8,686 nucleotides of DNA from Fidelibacterota bacterium (GTDB taxonomy: Bacteria > Fidelibacterota > UBA2242). The position numbers and the translations under genes are program-made. The DNA lies in contig JAUSPJ010000155.1 in assembly GCA_030655795.1 (NCBI GenBank), positions 1-8,686 of the forward strand. The letters are read 5' to 3'. The notes beneath the pieces were generated by a model that made no database searches, was not told where the DNA came from, and saw only the letters and a list, made by a program, of their open reading frames with translations. Below are positions 1 through 6,145 of this stretch, piece by piece (position 1 is the stretch's first letter; each line of letters starts with the position of its first letter).

Positions 1-392
1 GCAGCGGCAACCCGGTCAGCATCGGCAATGACAACCGTCTGCCTGGTATTGGAAGCAATTAAAAATGGTTCGTCGCCGGCCCGGGCCGGAGTTGATAGGA
101 TGGCGTCTGGATCTTTAACCACGTGTTGGCCTCTGCTCTGGCGGCGATACCCGCGGGTGATGATTCCCGGAGAATACCCGGCTTCCGACAGCCAGTTGGC
201 CAGTGCAATTACAAAGGGTGTTTTTCCGGTACCGCCGGCCATAATATTCCCAACGGAAACTACCGGAACATTGACGAAATGGCTTGATAAGATACTCTGA
301 TCATAGAGCCGGTTTCGGATTCCCGTAATTACCCGGTAAAGCCCGGTAAAAGGTAACAAGAGAATTTGAATTATTATTTTAAAAAGATTCAT
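1..392 (-). CDS. lpxK: Tetraacyldisaccharide 4'-kinase LpxK (N-terminal part, cut by window edge)
   Basis: LpxK phosphorylates the 4' position of the tetraacyl disaccharide 1-phosphate made by LpxB, giving lipid IVA at the inner face of the inner membrane. Only the first 130 codons are present; the rest lies beyond base 1. Visible family marks are a hydrophobic N-terminal segment (about residues 5-18, membrane association), the P-loop AGGTGKTP at residues 52-59 preceded by SVGN, the RGYRR segment at 80-84 and GDEP at 106-109. The P-loop and GDEP match the LpxK family closely. The ATG at 390-392 starts 12 bases after the lpxB stop on the same strand, so the two are very likely co-transcribed; no strong Shine-Dalgarno is seen, which fits translation coupled to lpxB. 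Identity is secure; intactness of the C-terminal half cannot be judged. Confidence 0.95.
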   Translation of the reverse strand, partial: MNLFKIIIQILLLPFTGLYRVITGIRNRLYDQSILSSHFVNVPVVSVGNIMAGGTGKTPFVIALANWLSEAGYSPGIITRGYRRQSRGQHVVKDPDAILSTPARAGDEPFLIASNTRQTVVIADADRVAA

Positions 393-404
393 GCGTTTAA
401 TGGA

Positions 405-1532
405 TTATAGGAATTTCAGAATCATTTCAGCAGCGCGGTCAGAAGCGCCGGATTCCCCAAGTTTACCGGTGACCATGGACAGAAATTGAACCATTTGCTC
501 ACGGTATTCGGAATTGGACAGCAGCGCTTTGGCTTCATTAACAATATTCTCGACAGTCGCGTCATGCTGGATGAGTTCGGTAATTCCTTTTTTATTGGCG
601 ATCAGGTTGGCAACACTGATAAATGGAACTTTCACCAGCAGTCTGCCCATCAGATAGGATACATTCGAGAGCCGGTAAATCACTAGCAGGGGTGTCTGAA
701 ACAGAGTGGCTTCGAGGGTGGCCGTACCGGACGACATGATTAATAACCCGGCGCTTTGTATGATCCGGTGATTTTGATCTCTGAGCCAGTGAATCCAGGC
801 GCGGCTGTTTTCCTTTTCGTAGGCCGATATATCGATATCGGGAGCAATCGAAACAGCGACATGCAGGTCCGGGTAGCTTTCCTTTAGCCGGTGAACGACT
901 TTCAGCATGACCGGCAGATGCCGCTGCACCTCCTGCCTGCGACTGCCGGGAAACAGTCCGATAAAGGGAGTTGCGTTTTCCGGCTTTATCGATTCAGATC
1001 CAGGGTTGATTTCACGGATTTTTGCGACCTGGTCAATTAACGGGTGACCGACAAATCGGGCATTCACCCCGCGGCTTTTTAGCCAGTTTTCCTCAAAGGG
1101 TAAAATGCACAATACCAACCGGGTATATTTTTTGATTTTTTTTACCCGCGACTGATGCCAGGCCCAGACCTGCGGACTGATATAATAAACGACAGGAATA
1201 TTGCGTTTTGTGATAGCCTTGGCAAGGCGGAGATTAAAGCCCGGATAGTCAATCAGAACGACCAGGTCGGGTTTGGTCCGGTCGATATGTCGCAGCGTTT
1301 TCTTCCAGAGTTTATAAATAAACGGCAGATGCCTGACGACTTCCGCAAAACCCATAAACGATGTTTCCCGGATATGATAGAGCAATGTTGCGCCGGCCGA
1401 AGACATATTGTCGCCACCGATAGCAGAAATACTGGTTTCCGGTTGTTTCTTTCGGATTGCCGCGACCAGGTTGCCGCCATGAATGTCGCCGGACAGTTCG
1501 CCGGCCGATATGAAAATATGCTTAGAAGCCAT
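405..1532 (-). CDS. lpxB: Lipid-A-disaccharide synthase LpxB
   Basis: LpxB is a GT-B glycosyltransferase (family GT19) that joins UDP-2,3-diacylglucosamine and lipid X into the beta-1,6 disaccharide of lipid A, acting at the inner membrane surface. The 375-residue length is close to the usual 380. Conserved blocks in order are SAGELSGD (9-16), FMGFAEVV (59-66), DYPGFN (95-100, with Asp95 at the position of the essential Asp of the family), YYISPQVWAWHQSRVKKI (116-133), FVGHPL (160-165), PGSRRQEV (195-202), SSGTATLEA (267-275) and NLIANKKGITELIQ (309-322). The start codon overlaps the end of the upstream methyltransferase gene by 11 bases, and no clear Shine-Dalgarno precedes it, suggesting translational coupling. 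lpxK follows after 12 bases. Nothing looks damaged. Confidence 0.97.
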   Translation of the reverse strand: MASKHIFISAGELSGDIHGGNLVAAIRKKQPETSISAIGGDNMSSAGATLLYHIRETSFMGFAEVVRHLPFIYKLWKKTLRHIDRTKPDLVVLIDYPGFNLRLAKAITKRNIPVVYYISPQVWAWHQSRVKKIKKYTRLVLCILPFEENWLKSRGVNARFVGHPLIDQVAKIREINPGSESIKPENATPFIGLFPGSRRQEVQRHLPVMLKVVHRLKESYPDLHVAVSIAPDIDISAYEKENSRAWIHWLRDQNHRIIQSAGLLIMSSGTATLEATLFQTPLLVIYRLSNVSYLMGRLLVKVPFISVANLIANKKGITELIQHDATVENIVNEAKALLSNSEYREQMVQFLSMVTGKLGESGASDRAAEMILKFL

Positions 1533-2115
1533 TGGGATTATTGATCACTATTTCTTTGATAAACAGGACAATGGTAAATACCGCCTGATTAAGCAGGGTG
1601 GATTTTTCGGTTCGCAGGACTTTTTGCCATTTTCTGGGAATGTGATCCGGGTCTTTTTGCCAAGGAGTCAGGCGCGGAAGCAGACGGGGAACGTTGGTTG
1701 TATATTCCCGGTACTCATCACCAAACAGTTCTTTCAGTTTTGTCTCTTCCAGCGCGATGATAAATCCGTACTGGACAATGAAGTAGACCAATGCAATTAT
1801 CATCAGGTAGACGACCCATGGTCCGCCGGCCATCAGCGCAAAACCGATATAGATAATCACATTACCGAGATAGAGCGGATTCCGAACATAGGAATAGATT
1901 CCGGCCGTGCAAAGTTTTTTGGCGCCCACCTTTCGGGAGCGGGTATCTCCACCGGCGCGGCGGATACCGGCCAGCCGGATACTTTCACCCAGGGCCACAA
2001 TTAGTAATCCGCAAATGACTCCAATTTGTGTCAGGTCTGACTGGATGAGGAGAATAAGTACAAAAGGCAGCGGGGTAATTCCCCGATAACGGAAGAAAAA
2101 ATTTCGAAGGGTCAT
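1522..2115 (-). CDS. ICMT/PEMT-family membrane methyltransferase (isoprenylcysteine carboxyl methyltransferase-like)
   Basis: This is a 197-residue polytopic membrane protein of the ICMT/phospholipid-methyltransferase superfamily, which use S-adenosylmethionine to methylate lipids or lipid-linked groups. Hydrophobic segments lie at about residues 15-24, 30-46, 82-97 and 99-121. The family signature is the GIYSYVRNPLYLG block (72-84), followed by LEETKLKELFGDEY (122-135) and Y-x-x-x-V-x-R (138-144). A hydrophobic stretch near the C-terminus may be another membrane contact. I chose the ATG at 2113-2115, which lies one base after the upstream gene's stop and has AGAAAG nine bases before it; the frame stays open to a TTG at 2157 but that would overlap the upstream gene by 41 bases. 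Its stop overlaps lpxB. The substrate is unknown; sitting between a GnnA-like gene and lpxB suggests an envelope lipid, but bacterial members are often mis-named from the eukaryotic enzyme. Confidence 0.85.
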   Translation of the reverse strand: MTLRNFFFRYRGITPLPFVLILLIQSDLTQIGVICGLLIVALGESIRLAGIRRAGGDTRSRKVGAKKLCTAGIYSYVRNPLYLGNVIIYIGFALMAGGPWVVYLMIIALVYFIVQYGFIIALEETKLKELFGDEYREYTTNVPRLLPRLTPWQKDPDHIPRKWQKVLRTEKSTLLNQAVFTIVLFIKEIVINNPNGF

Positions 2116-2116
2116 A

Positions 2117-3109
2117 TTATAGCACTTTCTGTAAAGATGATTTAATTTGTTGTTCAATTAGCAGCGCGATTTCAAGGGCCCGCTTGCCGTCTTCTCCGGT
2201 AACCGGAGGCGGTGTTCCGTTTTCAATTGAATGCGTAAATGCACGCAGTTCTTCCAGCATGGCATTTGATTCCGTTGTGTGAATTTCCTGGTAGGTAATC
2301 AGCTTGGTTGTATTGTCGTTAATTTTTAATTCTGCAACAGGAATGGCGTTTTCAGGAATTTCGTCTGGATTTTGGGACAATGAATAAATACAGGTCTGGT
2401 TTTTTAGAAAATCGATAGACAGATAAGCATTTTTTTGAAAGATTCTGATTTTACGCATCTGCTTGTTTGAAATCCGGCTGGCGGTGATGTTTGCCACACA
2501 GCCGTTGGTAAATTTTATACGGGCATTCGCGATGTCTATTGTATCTGTCAGGACAGGCGCACCGGAGGCGTCAATCTGCTCGATCTCGGCATCGACCATG
2601 GAGAGGATAATATCGATGTCATGAATCATCAGATCAAGAATAACCGCTACGTCGGTACCACGGGGATTAAAGGGACTGATCCGGTGGGATTCGATGAACA
2701 GCGGATTCACCGGGAAATCCACGATGCCCGCCAGGGCGGGATTAAACCGTTCGATATGCCCAACCTGCAGAACCCGGTTTTTACGCTTTGCTAATTCTAT
2801 AATAGTATTGGCTTCGTCAATTGTCTGCATGAACGGTTTTTCACAGAAAACATGCAAACCCTTTTCCAGGGCGGTTTTGGCGATGAGATAATGAGATTTT
2901 GTCGGAACAACGATGGAAACAGCATCACAGGACTGCAGCAGCTGGTCCAGTGAGTTGAAAGGAGTAGCCTTATATTCATCGGCAATGACAGTGCTGCGCC
3001 GGGGATCGGAATCGAAAAAACCGACGAGTTCAACATTTTCCAGAGCATTCAGATTTTTTATATGCCAGCGACCCAAATGCCCGGCGCCCACAACTCCAAT
3101 TTTGATCAT
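2117..3109 (-). CDS. Gfo/Idh/MocA-family NAD(P)-dependent sugar-nucleotide oxidoreductase (GnnA-like, lipid A cluster)
   Basis: A 330-residue oxidoreductase with an N-terminal Rossmann fold and a C-terminal alpha/beta substrate domain. The dinucleotide-binding loop is GVVGAGHLGRWH (5-16), an acidic Asp33 follows strand 2, the EKP motif with the family's catalytic lysine is at 90-92, and the MIHDID segment at 161-166 supplies the conserved His-Asp. Members of this family beside lpx genes include GnnA, which oxidises C3 of UDP-GlcNAc so that GnnB can aminate it, giving lipid A with amide-linked 3-acyl chains. That role is an inference from context: no gnnB-type aminotransferase is visible here, though upstream lpx genes normally at this place would be elsewhere. 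It is the first gene of the leftward cluster. The ATG at 3107-3109 is chosen because GAGG (3118-3115) sits five bases before it; an upstream GTG at 3115 lies within that Shine-Dalgarno sequence itself. Confidence 0.88.
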   Translation of the reverse strand: MIKIGVVGAGHLGRWHIKNLNALENVELVGFFDSDPRRSTVIADEYKATPFNSLDQLLQSCDAVSIVVPTKSHYLIAKTALEKGLHVFCEKPFMQTIDEANTIIELAKRKNRVLQVGHIERFNPALAGIVDFPVNPLFIESHRISPFNPRGTDVAVILDLMIHDIDIILSMVDAEIEQIDASGAPVLTDTIDIANARIKFTNGCVANITASRISNKQMRKIRIFQKNAYLSIDFLKNQTCIYSLSQNPDEIPENAIPVAELKINDNTTKLITYQEIHTTESNAMLEELRAFTHSIENGTPPPVTGEDGKRALEIALLIEQQIKSSLQKVL

Positions 3110-3112
3110 AAA

Positions 3113-3118
3113 CACCTC
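3113..3118 (-). promoter_or_regulatory. Shine-Dalgarno sequence deciding the start of the Gfo/Idh/MocA gene
   Basis: On the minus strand the leader reads GAGGTG followed by TTT and ATG. GAGG is five bases from the ATG at 3109, an acceptable spacing, and the alternative GTG start (3115-3113) would be part of the ribosome-binding site. This fixes the protein at 330 rather than 332 residues. Confidence 0.7.
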
Positions 3119-3121
3119 ATT

Positions 3122-3151
3122 TTGCAGTGGAATTTAATTCCCGAACTGCAA
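3122..3151 (-). repeat. Imperfect inverted repeat in the leader of the lipid A cluster (possible operator or RNA hairpin)
   Basis: The plus strand reads TTGCAGT (3122-3128), GGAATT (3129-3134), a central T, AATTCC (3136-3141), a CGA bulge, then ACTGCAA (3145-3151). The outer 7-base arms and the inner 6-base arms are each perfectly complementary, interrupted only by the CGA on one side. In the leftward transcript it would fold as a stem of about 11 pairs with a five-base loop, ending just before the GAGG of the first gene. It could equally be a DNA operator of about 30 bp. There is no U-tract, so a terminator is unlikely. Confidence 0.55.
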
Positions 3152-3209
3152 TATTAAAAACGTTATCCGTTGATTGATTCTCTATTTGATAATAAAGCGT
3201 AAATTTCGT

Positions 3210-3230
3210 ACTTTCCCACGATTGGAAAGT
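3210..3230 (+). repeat. Inverted repeat ACTTTCC-N7-GGAAAGT overlapping the Shine-Dalgarno of the deacetylase gene
   Basis: A perfect 7-base inverted repeat (3210-3216 and 3224-3230) is separated by the 7-base loop CACGATT. The right arm contains GGAAAG, which is the only good Shine-Dalgarno sequence for the ATG at 3235, at a spacing of five bases. In RNA the hairpin would bury the ribosome-binding site; as DNA it could be a small operator. The geometry is seen directly; any regulatory role is inferred. Confidence 0.5.
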
Positions 3231-3234
3231 TGAA

Positions 3235-4392
3235 ATGAAATTAATCCGATATTTAAAAAAACCGAACAAGGTTATCGCCAATCGCCGTAAGGATGAAAAA
3301 CGATTGTTGGCGGCATTCATCGGTGTTATCTGGCTGCTGATCATAATTCTGATATATTTTTATCCGAAATCGGCGCCGTCACGGGGAATTATGCACCTTG
3401 AAGGGCGTTACTTTCTCAATAACACCGTCCGGACAACACTGGCGAAAAATGGCTTTTCCGAGATCAAGATAGACAGCGACAACAGTAGCGGCCTGTTTCT
3501 GGCGTTTACTATTCCTGCCGGTAAATCCACAGACGCGGCTATTGAAGCAATCAAACCGCTGGTTCAGCATAGCGGCTGTACGATTCGCAGCATCAATCGA
3601 TTCGATCAAAACCGCGGTTTTATTATTATGGTTGATTACTACAATCAGTCAATTGGGTCTCTGACTTTTCTGCAGGGTGAGAATATCAATGATTATCTGG
3701 TTTTGAAGGGCGAGTTGCGGCAGAAACCCAAACTGGCCATTGTGATTGATGATTTTGGCTACAGCAACAGTGAAGTGATTAAAAGATATTTCCAGGTAAG
3801 TGAGAAGCTGACGCTGTCAGTCATTCCCGGTCACCGGTATTCAAGATGGGCGGCATCAGAGGGAAAGAAGTTCAATAAAGAGATCATAGTACATATGCCC
3901 ATGGAACCGGAACGGCAGGAATACAGCCTGGGTGAAGATCAGTACATGATCCGGCAGACAATGCGCAGTTTTGAGGTTGAGCAACGGATATCCGCAGCGA
4001 TGGTGGAACTGCCCGAAGCCGTTGGCATGAATAATCATATGGGATCGCTGGCAACAGCGGATACCGATGTGATGAAAATGGTCATTAAGAGTCTGAAAGA
4101 GAAGGGGCTGTTCTTTGTTGATAGTTTTACATCGCCGCGCAGTGTCGCTTACGAAGTTGCCAAATTGCAGGGATTACCTTCAGCCTGCCGGTCAGTATTT
4201 CTTGATAATAACAAGGATAAGAGCGAAATTCAGGCGCAATTTGAAAAAGCAATCGAAGTTGCAAAACGGCGCGGGTCAGCCATAGCCATCGGGCATGTGT
4301 ATCTGGAGACCCTGGAAGTGTTGGAGCGCTTAATAGAAACGGGAAAATTTTCGGGGATAACACTCTGTTTCGCCTCGGAAATTGTCTCGTGA
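3235..4392 (+). CDS. Membrane-anchored divergent polysaccharide deacetylase family protein (YibQ/COG2861)
   Basis: A 385-residue protein with a basic cytoplasmic N-terminus (about 1-23, many Lys/Arg), one transmembrane segment (about 24-43) and a predicted periplasmic remainder. After a poorly conserved region (about 50-160), the C-terminal domain (about 165-385) carries the marks of Pfam Polysacc_deac_2: AIVIDDFGYS with Asp172-Asp173, HMPMEP (220-225), NNHMGS (266-271), DSFTSPRS (from 296), RSVFLDN and IGH with His354. These Asp and His residues are the likely metal-site ligands by analogy with NodB-type deacetylases. Family members are thought to act on cell-wall or surface glycans, but the substrate is not known. 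It is the first gene of the rightward cluster and faces the lipid A genes. Start is set by GGAAAG at 3224-3229, five bases before the ATG. The next gene follows after 14 bases. Confidence 0.88.
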   Translation: MKLIRYLKKPNKVIANRRKDEKRLLAAFIGVIWLLIIILIYFYPKSAPSRGIMHLEGRYFLNNTVRTTLAKNGFSEIKIDSDNSSGLFLAFTIPAGKSTDAAIEAIKPLVQHSGCTIRSINRFDQNRGFIIMVDYYNQSIGSLTFLQGENINDYLVLKGELRQKPKLAIVIDDFGYSNSEVIKRYFQVSEKLTLSVIPGHRYSRWAASEGKKFNKEIIVHMPMEPERQEYSLGEDQYMIRQTMRSFEVEQRISAAMVELPEAVGMNNHMGSLATADTDVMKMVIKSLKEKGLFFVDSFTSPRSVAYEVAKLQGLPSACRSVFLDNNKDKSEIQAQFEKAIEVAKRRGSAIAIGHVYLETLEVLERLIETGKFSGITLCFASEIVS

Positions 4393-4406
4393 AAGGATAG
4401 ATCAAT

Positions 4407-5105
4407 ATGCCTTATTTAGAAGTTAATTTCGATCCGTTTATAGCCCTGGCGAAAATTACGAATGCTCCCGTTTCAAATCCGCTGAACCTGATCAGTTATG
4501 TGGAAACTGTTGGGGCCGGCGGAATCAGCTTCAGTTATGGGCCGGATATCGGTCAGATGAATAACCTGAGTCTGTTAAGATCAATGTCGGGCAGCCGGAT
4601 TAATGTCCGGGTTCCGGCGGATATGCAGATTGTGCAAAAAGCGCTGTTGCTGCGACCGGACATGATTACTATTAACGACCCGGACAGTGAAGACGGTTCC
4701 GTTGAGATTCCGTCAAAATTGATCAAAGATCTGGTTGCTTCGGTCGTGAATATGGACGAGGTCGGAGTGGCGCTGCGCCTTAAACCCGATGTAAAGCAGA
4801 TGAAGGAAGCCTATCAGATGGGCATTGATGAAGTTGAAATCGCCACCAATGAGCTGGCGGAGCATGAGAAACGGTTACCCTTTCTGGAATGTCTGGAAAG
4901 GATAACCCATGCGATACACATCGGGAAACGGAACAATCTGCGTGTTTCCGTCGGAGGCGCTCTGGATCGTCGAATCATCAGCGCCATCAATGAAGTGATC
5001 GATGTGGAATTTATTTCCGTTGGCCGCGCACTGCTGGCCCAAGCGTTTCTGCGGGGATTTGAGACCGCCATTAAAGAATTAATTGAAAAAACAGATATAA
5101 GTTAA
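4407..5105 (+). CDS. PdxJ-like TIM-barrel protein lacking the PdxJ catalytic residues (probable pseudoenzyme or new activity)
   Basis: This 232-residue protein aligns along its whole length with pyridoxine 5'-phosphate synthase PdxJ, which builds vitamin B6 from 1-deoxyxylulose 5-phosphate and an aminoacetone phosphate. Framework matches include LEVNFDPFIAL (4-14, PdxJ has NIDHIATL), VGAGGIS (35-41), SRINV (63-67), GIDEVEIAT (139-147), LRVSVGGAL (178-186) and ISVGRALL (203-210). From memory of the E. coli protein, the key residues are changed: NIDH His to Pro10, the VHLR His to Ser43, the NLE Glu to Arg68, the EIHTG His to Ala146, the AGHGL His to Gly184 and the NIGH His to Arg207; the P-x-KR-x-E-x-TTEGG loop is also gone. 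The reading frame is intact, with AAAGGA at 4392-4397 before the ATG, so it is not a decayed gene. It should not be annotated as a working PdxJ. Confidence 0.75.
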   Translation: MPYLEVNFDPFIALAKITNAPVSNPLNLISYVETVGAGGISFSYGPDIGQMNNLSLLRSMSGSRINVRVPADMQIVQKALLLRPDMITINDPDSEDGSVEIPSKLIKDLVASVVNMDEVGVALRLKPDVKQMKEAYQMGIDEVEIATNELAEHEKRLPFLECLERITHAIHIGKRNNLRVSVGGALDRRIISAINEVIDVEFISVGRALLAQAFLRGFETAIKELIEKTDIS

Positions 5106-5119
5106 AGGAGAATACAGAA

Positions 5120-6106
5120 ATGATATTGGTTGCAAAACAGTACCGGGGAAATGTAGTCGAAAGTTTCCACATCGGCTATGCCGTTGCAGTAAATGATAAA
5201 AGCGAAGTGATTTTTTCTGCTGGAGAAACGGAATATCCGGTGTTTATTCAGTCGGCCGCGGCTCCATTTCAGACAGCGGTGTTACTGGAGTCCGGAGCTG
5301 CGGAGAAATTTAAATTGGATGATGAAGACATCGCGATTTGTTGCAGCAGTCACAATGGTGAAACGTATCAGACCGAAGCGGTGGCAAATTTATTAAAGAA
5401 AATCGGCATGAATGTCGATGACTTATTGTGCGGCGTTCATCCGCCCTTTGATAAAACCAGTTATGAGCAGCTGATTCTGCAGGGACGCCGGGCGACTGCT
5501 CTGCATACCAACTGCAGCGGAACTCATGCCGGGATGCTTGCACTTGCCAAGACCCTGGATGTCGTTGCCGGAAGCTATATCGGAGTCGAACAACCGGTTC
5601 AGCAGCGGATTTTCGAGAAAATAAAACACTATTCCGATAAAGATAAAATTCCCATGGAAACCGATAACTGCAATGCGCCAACCTTTTTTCTGCCGCTTTT
5701 CAATCTGGCTTTGATGTATCGGAAACTGGCGGAAGGCGCCGATGAATATCTGCAGAAAATTTTCCATGTCATGAATATGCATCCCAGGCATCTGGCCGGC
5801 AAAGGCCGGTTTGATACCGATTTCATTTCCGTATTGCATGGCAGGGGTGTCTCAAAATACGGCTGTGAGGGGGTTCGGGGCATTGGTGTCCAGACGGAAA
5901 GCGGTCATACCGGAATTGCGCTTAAAGTTCTCAGCGGCAGCTGGAAAGCGGCGGATTCCATGTCGGTTGCAGTGCTGAAACATCTCAAACTGCTGGATGA
6001 AGAAACTCTGGCGAAACTGGAGAAATACGAATCTCCGGCTATAAGAAGCCATTCCGAAAAATCCATTGGGCATATTGAAACCGAAATCGTTATTGACGAA
6101 AATTAG
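5120..6106 (+). CDS. Asparaginase II family (AnsA/ReAV-type, PF06089) protein with two active-site lysines replaced
   Basis: A 328-residue cytoplasmic protein of the Rhizobium etli ReAV-type asparaginase family. Family blocks are VESFHIGYAVAV (13-24), the QSAAAPFQ segment (44-51), SSHNGE (76-81), CGVHPPFD, TNCSGTHAGMLA (130-141), DNCNAP (182-187) and SKYGCEG (245-251). In ReAV the active site uses Ser48-Lys51 and Ser80-Lys263, and zinc is held by Cys135, Lys138 and Cys189. Here Ser45, Ser77, Cys132, Cys184 and probably Lys246 correspond, but Ala48 replaces the first lysine and Thr135 replaces the zinc-site lysine. The usual Arg before the first serine is Gln44. Asparaginase activity is therefore doubtful. 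The upstream PdxJ-like stop codon overlaps the start of AAAGGAG (5104-5110), nine bases before this ATG, so the pair is probably translated together. The frame is intact and ordinary in composition. Confidence 0.8.
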   Translation: MILVAKQYRGNVVESFHIGYAVAVNDKSEVIFSAGETEYPVFIQSAAAPFQTAVLLESGAAEKFKLDDEDIAICCSSHNGETYQTEAVANLLKKIGMNVDDLLCGVHPPFDKTSYEQLILQGRRATALHTNCSGTHAGMLALAKTLDVVAGSYIGVEQPVQQRIFEKIKHYSDKDKIPMETDNCNAPTFFLPLFNLALMYRKLAEGADEYLQKIFHVMNMHPRHLAGKGRFDTDFISVLHGRGVSKYGCEGVRGIGVQTESGHTGIALKVLSGSWKAADSMSVAVLKHLKLLDEETLAKLEKYESPAIRSHSEKSIGHIETEIVIDEN

Positions 6107-6145
6107 ATATTCTTAAGATATCAGCATTCGGAACAGATATTAGGT

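Larger units (their letters stand above)
3110..3234. promoter_or_regulatory. Divergent intergenic control region between the lipid A cluster and the deacetylase cluster
   Basis: These 125 bases separate the start codons of two divergent clusters and must hold promoters for both if each is transcribed from here. The region is AT-rich and contains two inverted repeats, one near each gene start (listed separately). A GATAAT hexamer at 3188-3193 on the plus strand is a possible -10 box, but no well-spaced -35 hexamer accompanies it, and I could not place a convincing leftward promoter. The existence of the control region follows from gene orientation; exact promoter positions are not supported. 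Confidence 0.6.

Noticed and set aside
1483..2004. 173-codon plus-strand open frame opposite the lpxB start and the methyltransferase gene
   Set aside because: It lies wholly antisense to two well-supported genes, has no recognisable motif and its translated product has low-complexity, codon-shadow character.
2116..2157. Longer TTG-initiated form of the methyltransferase (14 more residues)
   Set aside because: It would overlap the upstream gene by 41 bases and needs a rare start; the ATG at 2115 has suitable spacing and a plausible ribosome-binding site.
3170..3193. TTGATT plus GATAAT as a sigma-70 promoter for the plus-strand cluster
   Set aside because: The two hexamers are only 12 bases apart, too short for a standard promoter; GATAAT is kept only as a possible -10 box.
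5423..5839. 138-codon minus-strand open frame inside the asparaginase-like gene
   Set aside because: Antisense shadow of a gene with clear family motifs; no ribosome-binding site or known domain.
4407..6106. Annotating these two genes simply as pdxJ and ansA
   Set aside because: Overall similarity supports the folds, but replaced catalytic residues make the standard functions doubtful.
6106..6122. Inverted repeat GATAT-TCTTAAG-ATATC after the asparaginase-like gene as a terminator
   Set aside because: The stem is only five AT-rich pairs and no T-run follows, so it would not terminate transcription convincingly.
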